Translations under genes and position numbers: made by a program
Shown here: in pieces, positions 29,760 to 42,875 of the stretch
Layout: every line of letters begins with the position of its first letter
How positions within the stretch are numbered: position 1 is the stretch's first letter
Notes under the pieces: model-generated
Databases searched by the model: none
Told to the model about the DNA's origin: nothing
Seen by the model: the letters and a program-made list of their open reading frames with translations, nothing else
Source: Pachypanchax playfairii
Lineage: Eukaryota > Chordata > Actinopteri > Cyprinodontiformes > Aplocheilidae
NCBI GenBank assembly: GCA_006937955.1
Contig: SSNP01000051.1
Coordinates: 529,740-593,739, forward strand
Direction: 5' to 3'
DNA: 64,000 bases

Positions 29760-31765
29760 CTTCTGTGAATCGGCGCACCAAAGACGCTTCTAGGCGCAAT
29801 ACAGCCCCCTGCAGGTGAAACACATTACTGCGCTTAAATTTATATCCAGTTTGGTTGTTCTGTTAACAAAAACAATATCCCCCCCCCCGTAATATTTTTA
29901 AAAGAAGTTAAATTTGTAGATTTTTTTATTGGTGGTATTAATGCAGTTTTACAGTTTATATCTGTGTGTAAAAATGTGTTTGCCTGTTTAATTGTTTATA
30001 TTGATCCATAAAAACATTTTTATCATAATTGCTCAGCTGCTGCATGTATCATTTGTGTGTTTAAAAGATGCATGTGTTTCTGTGCACGTGTAAACGAAAT
30101 TCTGTAAGTGTACTTTTTTGTGGACATATTAATGCAAATATACATTTTGTTTAATCTACAATCATATTTTTACTGTTTTATAGCATATTACATTTCATTC
30201 CTGTTGAAAAATACATTGGGTTGCAGTGAGTATGAAGAGTTTTGTATAAATAAAGTTAGATTTTATTTGATGCATCTTATCAGACTTTGCTTTACAGTTT
30301 CAGATAAACTAAATTCACACAAATCTGTTGCATGTTTTTCTACAACTGTTACAAGCTGAAATAGAGTGAAACGTTCCTTTATTTTCTCAGGTTTTTTTGT
30401 ATTTATTCTTTATAATTAACTTTCCCATCAGAAACATTTTCCAATAAGAACCTTGGTCTTCATCAGGATGTAATCCTGTTGTATTAATGACAATAACTAA
30501 TCTCTTTCATTTTGGCCTTGAGATGTGTTTATTTATTATTACTTGTGAATACTAACCAATATCTCAATAAATTAAACCCACCATTCATTTCTGTAAAATT
30601 TGATTAGCAGAACCAAAGTTTGCAGCCCAGAGAGAATAAATGTGTTGAAAGTCATTTGTCATTAATCACACTGTGAGTATTGGCTGTGTTGCTAACAAGT
30701 CCTGAACTGATGCTGGTGAGATATTTGATTTGTTTTTTTAATGGACTTCAGGAATCGGTCAATTTGTTTGTTCCATAATTGCACAGAAGATGAACTCAGT
30801 CCTGTATAATCTCCTCCGATCAATTTTCACTTTCCAATCTTAGATCCTGTCAGGCAGGAACATAAATTGGAAGATCAGTGCTCTAGTTTGTCGAGGCTCT
30901 AAGTAACCAGATCTTAATTTCAATTTCAAAGCAGTGATCATCAAATTCAAGTTACTCTGAAATATTATGGAGCAGTTTTCATCAGAAACCAGATTCAATT
31001 TAATGTTTTTAATCAGATGGAAGGAGTTTTTTTCAGCAGTTATATCATTAAATTTTGCCTTTTTTCATCATAAAACAGTTATTTTTATCCTTCAGAGGCT
31101 TCATTAGAAGGAGAATTGAAGTGTGAGGAGTGACTGTCCTGCAGTAAAACAGCTTCATTACACAGAACAGCTTTTAAATAACAACCTGAATGAACCTCGG
31201 TCCAGTATATTAGTCCTGATGTAACATCTGTTTGTTACATGCGTGACACGTGGGCTGATGTGCACGACCATGTTTAGCTTTAAAAATCAGGCAAATAGGG
31301 TCACAATTATTTCACTCAAAAAATGATGTTAAATAAAATAGAATTTAAATAATTTGCATAAATACATCCTCAGATAACAAACAAACAAACACAAAATGGT
31401 CAAAATAGATTTTGTAAACAAAGATCAGCTGACTTTAAAGCAGAAAAAGTAAAAATGATCCATATGATAATTCAGTCTGAAAAAAAAACCCAACAGAACT
31501 GATTTGTTAACATAAAGTTAAAGTTCAGACCAACAGGTTGTGGTTTTCAGGTGTTTGGTAACAGGATATGTTATTATTGGATGGATATAATGATCAGTAA
31601 AGGTTGGGAAGGGCAGAAGGATCAATCAATTGAATTCTGGGAATCCAGATCCAGAAAACTGCAGCTGTGGAAATACAATTCATCATGAATAACTGCTGGA
31701 CTGATGGGGATCAAAGTCCAGATGTTGAGATCTTGTTTTCATGGTCAAAGAAATAAATGATGTTG
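29760..31765. other. Intergenic region upstream of the zinc-finger gene
   Basis: The first 100 bases are CpG-richer and probably promoter. The rest is AT-rich, with no exon or clear repeat recognised apart from short runs (C10 at 29879). Confidence 0.4.
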
Positions 31766-31770
31766 ATGTT

Positions 31771-32054
31771 GGGCGGCTGTGGATCAGTGGTTAGAGCGGT
31801 CGCCTTCCAATCGGAAGGTTGGTGGATTGATCCCGACCTCCACCACCACATGTCAAAGTGTCCCTGGGCAAGACACTGAACCCCATGTTGCCCCCCAATT
31901 TGCACATCAGGTTGTGTGAGCGTTAGCCCCTACCCTCTCCCCCAGTTTACACATCGGGTTGTGTGAATGGGTGAATGTAAAACTTGATTTGTTAAAGCGC
32001 TTTGAGTGGACTGAATGACTAGAAAAGCGCTATACAAATACAGGACATTCACCA
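31771..32054 (+). mobile_element. tRNA-derived SINE
   Basis: The head GGCTGTGGATCAGTGGTTAG (box A) and GGTTGGTGGATTGATCCC (box B) are about 30 bases apart as in a tRNA. Then come a body with CCCTACCCTCTCCCCCAG and the tail TGACTAGAAAAGCGCTATAC. Same family as the minus copy at 2805-3090. Confidence 0.85.
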
Positions 32055-32579
32055 TAAAAGAAATGTAGGACTATAGATTTTATATGTAAATCACGTTTAT
32101 TAAAAGAACAATTACACATGGTATCGAGAGAAATAGATGAATTCTAGCTGGATTAACAAGTTAATGGACAGTCTGCATGGGGTCAGGACTCAACATAAAA
32201 TTCTACTTCAACAACATCATCATCATCAGCAGCAGCAGCAGCAGCATCTGGCTCTAATACTTCCAGCGCAGCACGAAGGAGAATATGTTCTAATAAAATA
32301 AAGATTTAATGTGCCAGCAACATAAAGGTTTGTATAGGCTATTAACCTTTTAGATTCCAGATGTTTTAAAAGATCCAGTTTGGCCTTCGAGTAGCTATAA
32401 ACTCATCAGAACAAATATCTTATTGTTACCACAAACAGAAGGCAGGTGTGAAACTGAAATAACGTTTACTGTAATAGGAGGAGTAAACATCTGGATTCAG
32501 GAGCACTGGAGAGCAGAGACAGTAGATTCATCTTAACCGGTGATTCTTTCTTCTGTAAGATATTTTCTTTTCAGGTCTA

Positions 32580-33219
32580 CACTCTCAGAAATAGAGGTAC
32601 AAGACAAGAACATTTTTGTACCAATAGGTAAATTGTGTTAAAATGTTCCCTTAAAAGTACAATATTGGTCTTTAAAAGGCCAGAAATGTTCCTCTGAGGG
32701 TTCAAAGTGATATAAAGTACAAATTTGTACCATTTCAACTGCACCTGCAACCCTGACCAAGGCTGGTTAATCTTCATTTTATTAAGTTTCTTCCATCATT
32801 TTCAATATTATGGTTTACATGTTGGTTTTAGACTTCAAAACGTGGCATAATTTAACTGTTTTAGTGGAACAACTTCATAAGGTACAAAAGTCCAGGTCCA
32901 TTTTTGTACCTTATGAAGTTGTTCCACTAAAACAGTTAAATTATGCCACGTTTTTAAGTCTAAAACCAACATTCTGAAACATAATATTATAATATTGAAA
33001 ATGATGGAAGAAACTTAATAAAATGGAGATTAACCAGCCTTGGCCAGGGTTGCAGGTGCAGTTGAAATGATACAAATTTGTACTTTATATCAATTTGAAC
33101 CCCAGAGGGGCATTTCTGACCTTTTAAAGAACAATATTGTACTTTTATGGGAACATTTTAAAACAATTTATCTATAGGTACAAAAATGTTCTTGTCTCGT
33201 ACCTCTATTTCTGAGAGTG
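32580..33219. mobile_element. 640-bp near-perfect palindrome (foldback MITE)
   Basis: Begins CACTCTCAGAAATAGAGG and ends with its inverse, bordered by TA on both sides. The two halves are close inverse copies up to the centre near 32900 (GGTACAAAAGTCCAGG). CACT-type ends with a TA duplication recall CMC-type elements; class uncertain. No coding capacity. Confidence 0.85.
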
Positions 33220-33224
33220 TAGAG

Positions 33225-34490
33225 GAAGAACAGAGGCAGAATGATTATGGAGAAGGAACAGGTAAGTTTCTTCTACACCCAGAAGGTTCCAGCTAGTCAC
33301 CCAGGTGAGTCCAGTACTGCACAGAGACAAACCAAATAACCAAAGAAGACAAACTGAATTCTAAAACAAGACTTTGAGCTATTTTATAAAGCTAGAGAGG
33401 TAAGCCCACCCTGAGTGACCCAACAATCCAGACTGAAGGTCAGTCTTTAGTCAGCTCATGAAGCTGGAGCTGAAGGTGCTGGAACAGAGTGAAACCCTGT
33501 AGTGAGACGGAGAAGCAGAGCTCATCAAAGATCTGAAGAGAAAGCAAAGAAGATCAGGGAAGAAAAGAAAGAGAAGAATCCAGAACAGGTATTAATTATT
33601 CTAACCTTTCCACAAAAACACTTCAAAAGATCTGAAAGGTCTTTGCAAGTCGGCCTGTGTGGGAGGCAGACAGCAACAAACCAGAGAACTGCAGAAACTA
33701 CCTGTCCAAACTACCGAGAACTACGAAACACACAAAACTAAAACCAACAAACAACAAACCTTTGTATCTTTATAAACATCTCTATCCAATAATCTAGTAT
33801 TTCACACACTCAAACATCCAAATACATGAAGATAAACACAACTGTGTCTCGTTTTAAATCTACAAAACTTTTACTAAAGACTAAAGCTTCCGATTTTACT
33901 TTCCAATTTTTACTTGACGTTTACTGCAGATGTAAAATGAAGAGTAGTTGATTGACAGCAGCGTATTACAGTATGTGTGAATATTATATATGTGTGTATT
34001 TCTGTTTGTGCTCATCCAGTTTTGCTCTTCACTGTCCTTCAGCAGTTCAACCATCTGATTTACATACTCATAAATCATTTATATACAACACCATGCACAC
34101 ACACACCTGGGCTCCATGCACACACACACTTGGGTTCAGTGTGTGTGTGTGTGTGTGTTCCTCTTTGAGCTCCAACAGAAATAGACCTGGTTCCCATGGC
34201 TTCGTTCACAGGCCATTAAAATGTGTTACTGCGACCTGCTAATTGCACCTTTCTGATTATAATTAGTGTTGGTTTTCTGTTAACTCTATTTAAGTTGTTA
34301 GATTAACCTTTTTCTGTGCTTGTATCCATGTAACCATGGCAACAGTTGCCCTTTGAGATGTTGTGTCATCCTGAGCAAAGTGTTCCTAATATTTTGACCT
34401 TATTGTTGAAATAATGGGTTGAATATCTAGAAAATGATGACCATAACCCCCTCAATGTGGCCTCATTATACTGAGGAAGACCTCATTAGT
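33225..34490. other. Non-coding region with (CA)n/(GT)n tracts
   Basis: No exon recognised. Dinucleotide-rich stretches lie at 34093-34160 (ACACACAC, then GTGTGTGT), forming a possible weak inverted pair. Confidence 0.4.
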
Positions 34491-34970
34491 AATAGGTAGG
34501 CAGATAGACAGGTCATCAGGCAAGGCATCAGGAGTATAAACAGGTGGGCAGGTAAGAGAGACAGGTATACAGGTAGGTAAACAAATGATCAAGAATATAA
34601 AGGCAGGTTAACATGGAAGAGGACAACCTGAAGGGTAGACAGGTAGGAGAGTAGATCGAAGGATGGTAGTTAGACAGGTAAACAGGCAGACAGTTTACAG
34701 GTAGATTCAAACTCAGGCTGACAAATAAATAGAAAGACAGGTACATATAAAAAAACAAATAGTAGACAGACACATACCTGAACAGGTTGATAGACAGGTG
34801 TGTTGATGGGTAAGTAGGTATATAAACAATGTGACAGGTAGAAAGCTCCAGAGATCGACATGCAGGTGAACAGAATGACATGTCAATAAGTCAGCAGACA
34901 GGTTTACAGGTGGACAAACTGACACAGTGGTTTGACAGGTGTGTCCAGGTGAGTGGACAGGTAGACAGTT
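34490..34970. repeat. Degenerate ACAGGTA-type tandem repeat
   Basis: About 480 bases dominated by irregular copies of AGACAGGTA / AAACAGGT. Open frames on the minus strand rich in Leu, Tyr, Thr and Cys are by-products. Confidence 0.75.
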
Positions 34971-34989
34971 GTTATAAATGAAAAGACAG

Positions 34990-36310
34990 CAGACAGATTG
35001 AGTTAAAGTGTGTTTCAGCTCACTGCCGTCACTCTGGACACGTTTTCTATATTAAATGACCCGCGTAGAAACTTCAAGTTAAAGTGAGGTTCTCTACTGG
35101 CGTGCTCCTGTGCAGGGTCACGTTAGGGTTGAACCTGAGCTCCAGCATCACTGGATGAGAGGCGGGGTTACACCTGGACAGGTTGTTTGGCCATTCCAGA
35201 GCATAAAGTTATTCAGTTCAGCTGATTTAAATGATAAATACAAATGAAGGAAACGTTTTCTGTTTCATTTTTCGTGAAAACGTCGTGACTTGATTTACTG
35301 TTTTTGTTTAGCGACATATTTACGTGTATTTCCAATAAAATCACCAGAATCCTTGTTCTACGCTTGTTTTATTCAAGATGATTGTGTTTTATTCCTCCTC
35401 TTCGAACCTTCACGCGGTCTGGACATTTAAACACTTTCTATTCTAACAAAAGGACACTGATTAGCAGTAGACTGACCTCAGGAGAGTTTTTTTTACTCGA
35501 GTGCTGCTGGTTCTTTGTTCTGTGCCGTGTGTTAACTTCAAGATTAAAATTAGTATCAATTATTTCAGCATTATTTGTTTGTTACAGGTCTGGTTCTGGA
35601 TGGAAAGAGAGAAACTGAAATAAATGAGTCTGATTTCTGCTCTTTTGTTGTGTGATATGAATCCTTCTTTGCACAGACATTAAAAAAACAGAGACATTTT
35701 GCAGGAACGGATGACTGAGCAGACATGATGGTATGTGGAAAGGTCGCCAGACATTTGGGATAAAAGGTAAAGCATCAACATCTGGCTTTGAATGAAAGAA
35801 AAAGGGCTTAACTTGAGCTGTTTGTGCTCATCCACTTGTTCTGAAATGTTCCAGAGACGTTCCAAAGGGGCAGACGGAGAGAACACAAATGTCTGTAGCA
35901 CTTGCTTTGGATCACTTTCTAAGCTTTTCCACACGACTCCCTGGTAGAGGAAAAATACAAACTTCTGGAACATTTTGAGTTCAAGTCTTTAATTTATCAT
36001 GTTTTCTTCTTCTAAAACCCGGCTGGAACACAACAGCTGTGTTCTCTGTCAGGATGATTTAAAGGAAATAATGAGCAGATGCAGCTGGTTCAGAAAGTGG
36101 AGCCGAATGTTTTTAAAAAACAGATTTTTAAACTTAATCTTGGGCCAGCGGCTTCGCCCACATTTTGAGACAGTTTACTGTAAATTACACGGATCAGTCG
36201 ACATTTCATTGGGAATTTGATTCAGCTGAGTCCTTTTGTCCTCGAATCACTGATAGGACATGAAACATTCTCCCTGGTTTCTGTGACAACTGAGAAGAAG
36301 AGCTCTGGTT
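34990..36310. other. Intergenic region, no recognised genes
   Basis: Ordinary non-coding composition. No exon, RNA gene or clear repeat boundary was seen. Confidence 0.4.
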
Positions 36311-36317
36311 GCCTGAG

Positions 36318-37148
36318 GAGCTGCAGGTGAGTTAACGAGGAGCTGCAGGTGAGTTAACGAGGAGCTGCAGATGAGTTAACGAGGAACTGCAGGTGAGTTA
36401 ACGAGGAGCTGCAGGTGAGTTAACGAGGAACTGCAGATGAGTTAACGAGGAGCTGCAGGTGAGTTAACGAGGAACTGCAGGTGAGTTAAAGAGGTAATTT
36501 CATACAAATTTCAGGACTTTGTGGTTATTTCTTAAGTATTAATCTGTAATATGAAACATTTTATATCTAAAAAACATCAGGAAACACTGATTAACAGATC
36601 TTTTAATCTGTCTGCATTAAAATTTGGCTGGTTCCGGCTCCTTCCGTCAGGCTGCTTCGACTGCTTCGTCAGCAGCTTGTTCATATTCATTATTCGAATT
36701 TGCTGGACTCTGATTGGCTAACAAACTAGCCTACGAGAGCAAGGTATAGTGTTTCCTGCCCCGCTGCAAATGGCAACAGAACACGTTGCCTCTTCTGGTT
36801 TGATACGTCTTATGCTACAGCTTTTAGCCAGCAGCATGCTAGACTGGGTTTCAAATGGGGGGCCGCCAAATACTAACGAACAAAGGAGTTGTGATGAAAC
36901 AGATACAGGCTGTTCGAACTCGGGAGAACTCGGGTGTTATCGGCACCTGTGTAGTTTGAGAGATTAAAACTGAAAGAGAAGTTGTTGACTTGTTTTCACA
37001 CACACTATGAAGGTAAGAACACCTGTGGAGCTAAAATTTTCAACAGAAACATCATAAAAAACGTTTTTAATGGAAGGACCTCTTTAACGAGGAGCTGCAG
37101 GTGAGTCAGCGAGGAGTTGCATGTGAGTTAACGAGGAGCTGCAGCTGA
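36318..37148 (+). repeat. 22-bp tandem array split by a TTAA transposon
   Basis: The unit GAGGAGCTGCAGGTGAGTTA plus AC repeats about eight times at 36318-36489 and resumes for about three units at 37084-37148. The interruption is transposon copy D, placed exactly at the TTAA of one unit. Confidence 0.9.
36490..37083 (+). mobile_element. TTAA-flanked non-autonomous transposon, copy D
   Basis: 594 bp, AGAGGTAATTTCATAC to GAAGGACCTCT. The host unit reads GAGTTAACGAGG when empty; here it reads GAGTTAA-[element]-TTAACGAGG. This proves a 4-bp TTAA duplication and fixes the ends. Confidence 0.93.
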
Positions 37149-37149
37149 T

Positions 37150-40080
37150 CTGATGGTGCAAAGACAGAGAAGAAGAGATGAGGCAAATACAACCACAGCC
37201 TCTAATGCAAGAATGTAACTCTGATGTAACAGCTAAAACAATATGAGCGCCCTCTAGTGGCGGGCTGCAACGTGAGCTTTCAGTCCCCTGTTTGGGTTTG
37301 CAAATGAAAAATATAAAATTAAAAAGATTGATCTCAGTTATCAGTTTAACTTGGATGTTTTAAATCACTATTGTTTGTGAGACATTCAGCTTCATGTCTC
37401 TAAACAACCAAGAACTTCAGCTGAGATGCAAAAAGCGAGTGCAAAAACAGAACGAAACCAATCAGAGAGAAACAAACTGAGATCCACAAACTTTACAAAT
37501 AGATTCAAATTCGACTCAGTGAAGAACTCTAATGAGAATTTTGACTGAATTTGAAAATGAATTGTATTTAATTGTATTTATTTTTAAAAATACATCTGTG
37601 TTTTCTTACTGAAGTGAAGATTAAGAACAACGACTATCATCCTGTAAAACTCTATTAAACATCTGACATCTCTGGGTCACCTGTTATCTTGGACCAGTGA
37701 TCAGAACTTAAAACCAGAACCAGAACTGAACTTTCCATCTTACAACATCATATTTAAATTACTGTTTTTTGTCATGGTCACCTGACACTTCATGAACAGA
37801 GGTCATATGACTGTATGGATCTTCTGGAACCCGCCTGAGCCTGAATGAAGTGCACGAGTCTCGTGCACGTGCATCAGTGTGTGATCAGTTTATTAAAAGG
37901 GTGCAAACACATCGAATCCTGATTATTCTAAAAGCTGATTTAATCAGTCAGTCTTAGCAGAGCAGACGTGCATGTGGTCAGATATGTAATTGATCACTCA
38001 GATGAACTGATAATAAACAAACTGATCAATAAGAAGCCAGACTGATCGGTTCAGAATGTCTGACAAGCTGCACATAATGAGTCTGTTAATGCTGCTTGTC
38101 TGACTCCCAGTAAGAGAGTTTCAGTTTTAGACTCTTTCACACGGCATGTTAAACACATAGAAGGAGTTTATGTCACATGACACGTTTGGGTTATTTCAGT
38201 TTTCAGATTATTATAATTACCAAGATGAGATTCATCACAGATTCACAGGAAGTTTCCTTCTAATACACCAAACAGTTCTCCAGAACTCTTTTTTTCTTTG
38301 TGGATTAATCTGTTATTGCAGTTCTGTCGGATGTGTGAATGTGTTATTCAAGCTATTTTATTAGTCACTGTATCAATAATTTAAAACATAATGAAACAAA
38401 ACCATGTTTCTTTTGGCCACAAAGGAACAAAGATATGTGTTCCTGAGAGTTTAACGGCCTGATTGTCGGTGAAATGAGGTTATTGCACATTCTGGCTGCA
38501 TGTTATTGTTTCTTATAATGTCTGAATATGAACTCAGCTCGATGCCAAAAGAAATACAGAATGAGTTCCTGGGTGCATGTAATATTAACCAGTAGCTCAT
38601 TTTACTTTTGCTTTTTGCTTTTATATCAGGAACTTTTTATGACCAACTGCTTTAACACATTTACATACACTGAGTTGCATCTGAATGTTTTCTGTGCAAC
38701 TTTGTTCTGTTGTTTTGGCAAAGTTTCACTGTTTCAAGTTGTTCCAATGCACTGATGCTTACTGTAACATTCAGGAGACTTATGAAACAAAAGCTTAGGC
38801 CTCTGAATGGCCCAGTGTCAAGGATTACTCCTCACACAAAGTCTTCAACAACAAAGCCTCCATTGTGTCCCAGCAGACCCTCAAATTAGCAGCGGGAGCA
38901 AATGCACGCTTAACTGAGCTTGACAGCGTTACTGCTCTCCACGGCTGCAGAAATGATCTTCTCTCAATCCCTAAAAAATTACAGAATGATTTCAAACCTA
39001 TAAAATGTAAACAATCCTAAAAAAATAAATCCAATTGATGTCTCCAGGGAGATCCGATAGATTTGTGGAAATATAAATGAAACTGTCCATAATCTAGTTA
39101 AAAGAAAGCTTTAATCTAAAGATCAAAGCTGCAGAAACATCTGTGAGAAAAGGCAGCAGTTTATTCAGCAGCTTCTGTGTGCTGCATGCTTTGATTTCTG
39201 AAATCAACATCCGTTTCATGATTTTAGCAGATTTTTTATTTAAAAAATGTTTTTATTACAGCGTAATTTTATGAAATTTAAAGTCATATTGGACTTTTTT
39301 AAAAACCAGATTCCATTAAAACCCTCGACTCTTACGGTTTACTTTTTCAGCTTCAATTTACTAAGAGTGCAAACAAAGTTTGCTGCTTAGATTTTCAAAA
39401 TAAAACTCAGAAAGCCTGCTAGGAATCGAATTTCAGGCCAAATCTATGGAAATCCTCCAAAAAAGTAACGTATATTGAATAATAAAAACAATAAACGGAT
39501 CAAATAACAGGCAAATGATTCATTTTCATAAATGCAAGAAAAAAATGACCCAAACTTCATGAAACAAGTTCTAGAAATCAGATTTTTTAAAAGAAACAGT
39601 TAATTTACCAATAACAGCAAAATAAATGTAAGATAATGCAATGGATTTTGGACCTTTAGTCAAAGCTAAATCAATCACAAAACATTTAGAGATATCTAAA
39701 CTCTATTATAATTATTGATTGACTTCTTGACAAACACTTATGCTGATAATCAAAAGGAAAATAAAAGGAAAACAGGGAGAGAAGAGCATCATAAAATACA
39801 TTTAACCATGAAAATCAAACATCAGTCTTACTGTGAACATATTTTTTCCCTTTTTTTATCAAAAAGTTAAAATGATTAAAATGTTTTTCTGTTTGCAAAA
39901 TTTTTAAAACTATAAACCCACAGAGAGTTTTTGTGATTCTTCTACAGCTACATTTAGAACAACTTTTGCTAATGTTGGATGCAAACTGTGTAGAACACAA
40001 GCCCAAACCTGGAGCTGAGATTTGGACGATTAATGAACAAAATATAATAAAATTGTAGCTAAAGGGAATTTATTTTGAAA
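37150..40080. other. Non-coding region
   Basis: No exon recognised. The part at 38760-39010 has balanced composition and few simple repeats, unlike its AT-rich surroundings, and is a candidate conserved non-coding element, but reading alone cannot show conservation. Confidence 0.35.
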
Positions 40081-40099
40081 GTACATTATCCATGCTTCC

Positions 40100-40164
40100 T
40101 GTAGTAACTTCCGCTCACCTAACGGCGCTTTTTTTCAGCGCTCTCTCTGGGAGTTTTGTGATTG

Positions 40165-40196
<32 letters not shown>

Positions 40197-40567
40197 AAAG
40201 CCTTCGTCCTGACACTCCAGTCTCATTACGACCTCCCGAGAGAAGAAGCAGCTGGACGTGATCGTTTCTGGTTCTGGATCCGGAAACGATTCTTTATTTG
40301 TGTCGGTTCGGTAATTAATCACACCTGACGGGCATGTAGCTGGTCCGTGTGTCGAGTCGTTGGGAGGACGAAGAAACCTGCGTTGTTTTCTGGGAAGTAA
40401 AACTTCATGAGTTAAGTCTGGTGACCCGGAGCACTTTTCCTCAGACCAGGATCTAATCTGGGAAGAACCGGTCTCACACCAGGACCAGTTTTACTTTCAT
40501 TTTCTTAGTGTTTGCGGTGAATCCCGTCTGTGTGATCCAAGCCGCTCCTCCACCGGAACGTTAAACG
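40100..40567 (+). promoter_or_regulatory. Candidate promoter and 5' untranslated exon of a plus-strand gene
   Basis: A CpG-richer island in AT-rich DNA: ACCTAACGGCGC, a purine tract GGAGGAGGAGGAAGAGGAGG (40166 on), and repeated CCGGA/CCGGT motifs. It ends ACCGGAACGTTAAACG|GTATGT, a plausible donor at 40568. There is no long open frame, so any exon is untranslated and the coding part would lie beyond 64 kb. Identity unknown. Confidence 0.4.
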
Positions 40568-42518
40568 GTATGTTCGCATGTTTCTGTCACTTTTAACCTC
40601 TTCTGTCATGATTATTTAACAGTTTTGTGTCAAAACTTCCGCTTCACTTCAGATCCGGATCTTTGTAAGTCCTAACAGCCTGTAGAAAGATTTGAAAAGC
40701 TGTTTAACAGAAAGGAAAGAGTCAGTGTGAAATCTGATCCTTGGTCATGAGTGAGGCGTCTTGGGACTGATCAATACTGAACATCTGGATCTGATCACGT
40801 TCTTCTTCCAGTGTTTACTCCACGGAGCCCAGTGGAAACATCTGGACAGAACCATTAGCTTTTACTGATCCTCCCGTTAACGGCACATCGACCCTGGAAG
40901 GGTGATGGGATGTTTGGGAAGGATTAAAAAGCTCCGGGGGGGTCATCCATCCAGTGAGCTGCAGGGGAGAATCCAGATGTTCAGCTCTGCTGTCACATAC
41001 GGTGTCAGTCTGTGCGTGCGCGTGCGTGCAGGTGAACTGCGCTCCATGTTGCAGTTTGAGTTGTTTGGGTTCTGGTGACACATGCGGTCCAGGTATGTGG
41101 ACGTTTGGATCCGGTTCTGTTGGGAACTGATGCAGCGGATCTTGTTGGTTCTGAACCAGACCCTGGTTTAGAGCCTGAAACTTTGTTGCTTTTCCGTTTG
41201 GTTTTCTGTGTTTGGTGTGTTTCATCTCATACAGGAGGGAAACCAGGTTGGACATTTTTCAGTGTCTTCATGTTGGACGAAGCAGATCCTCCTGATCTAC
41301 TTAGAGTTTCATTACAAACCAAATCATAGAAGCTTCTGGAAGCGTCTGACTGTCTTTTCCAGGGTTTTCATGGACCTGTTGAGTTACATACACAGGGTAT
41401 GAAACTGGGCGTGGACCAGCAGACTTGAGAAGTCTCCACACCAGGACTCCAGGGAATATTTACTGTCTTTAGAAATGAAAGTAGGTGCTGCAGATCAGGA
41501 AGTCGAGCATCATCCATCAGTTAACTGGAGAAAATCCCCTTTTCACAACCTGCTTCAGGACAAAAACACAAACTGGTTTGAAATGGAAAGAAACTGGATT
41601 TCAGTGTAAACCCAACTGAACTGGATTAAACAGGACCTGGACTGAGTGCAGCCGTGGTCCTCACCTGCTGGAGTTTTAAATAAAACCAACTAAACTTAAA
41701 CATTTTCCTCCAGATCTGAATATTTTGGATCTTCTGGTCTTTATCAATAAATGATGTTTCAAACAAGTTTATATGAAACTTGCATCCACCTGAGCAGCGT
41801 AACGTTGACCTCACCTGTTTGAAATTCTCTGTCGCTCCATGATTCTCAGTTATGACGTGGGCAGAGAAGAATTATATCATCTTTTTATCTTTTACCTAAC
41901 CGCTAATTCAGTTTCAAGCATCAAATGGAAGGTTGTATGAACAAATGTCACAATAATTTGATTTCATTAAATCTGAAGATTTAACAAATATTTCTAATCA
42001 CCTTAAACACTGACATAGTGTCTGTAATAATACAAAAAATATCAAATGTATAATATTGTGTCAAACAGGAAACAAATAGATGCAGATGTTTTTAAATCCC
42101 ATTTTTCTTTGTGTTGTTTGTATCTTGACCTGAACATTAAAGAGTTACCTGCACGTCTCTGTTACAGGAAGCAGAAGAAACAAACCCAGACAGATTTAGT
42201 TTATTATGAAACGAGCGAGTGTTTGTGTCGAGCTCAACGTTTCAGCTGAACCTGTTTGAGTTGAGCTGCAGGTTGAGTCATCCATCTGTCACAAAAACAT
42301 TTGTTACTGAGCTCATTTCTGAGTCTGGCTCGTGTAACGACTCGCACGTGTTCCTCTTAGAACATTTACCTCTTCAGGTGAGAAACGTAAGAGGATGAAG
42401 ATCAGGAGGACGAGTTACTGAGGGAAATTCAGATGGAAGTTTATTATTTAAATATATCTGAATCCAGATGTTCAAACAGGTCTGGATCAGACTGAATCAG
42501 ATCATGAAATCCTGGTGG

Positions 42519-42815
42519 AGAGCCACCTGGTCCGAGCCACCTGGTCCGAGCCACCTGGTCCGAGCCACCTGGTCAGAGCCACCTGGTCAGGGCCACCTGG
42601 TCCGGGCCACCTGGTCCGGGCCACCTGGTCCGAGCCACCTGGTCAGGGCCACCTGGTCCGGGCCACCTGGTCCGAGCCACCTGGTCCGAGCCACCTGGTC
42701 AGGGCGACCTGGTCCAAGCAAACTGGTCCGGGCCACTTGGTCCGAGCCACCTGGTCAGAACCACCTGGTCAGGGCGACCTGGTCCAAGCAAACTGGTCCG
42801 AGCCACCTGTGAAAT
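42519..42815. repeat. 14-bp minisatellite
   Basis: About 21 units of GGTCCGAGCCACCT with variants (GGTCAGGGCCACCT, GGTCCAAGCAAACT). Because 14 is not a multiple of three, all frames cycle through the same peptides and stay open. Not a gene. Confidence 0.92.
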
Positions 42816-42875
42816 TAAAAACACACATCAGGTGGTCAGACAGACGTTGGCATCAGCTCCAACGTTCTACAGCTG

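Noticed and set aside
31771..31850. Apparent tRNA gene
   Set aside because: Box A and box B are present, but the acceptor stem does not close and a SINE body and tail follow; the minus copy at 2.8 kb confirms a repeat.
34528..34925. Minus-strand frames of Leu/Tyr/Thr-rich sequence
   Set aside because: Products of the degenerate ACAGGTA tandem repeat.
40815..41255. 146-codon minus-strand frame
   Set aside because: No recognisable domain, low-complexity Pro/His/Gln content, and no splice-site support; it probably arises by chance in CpG-richer DNA.
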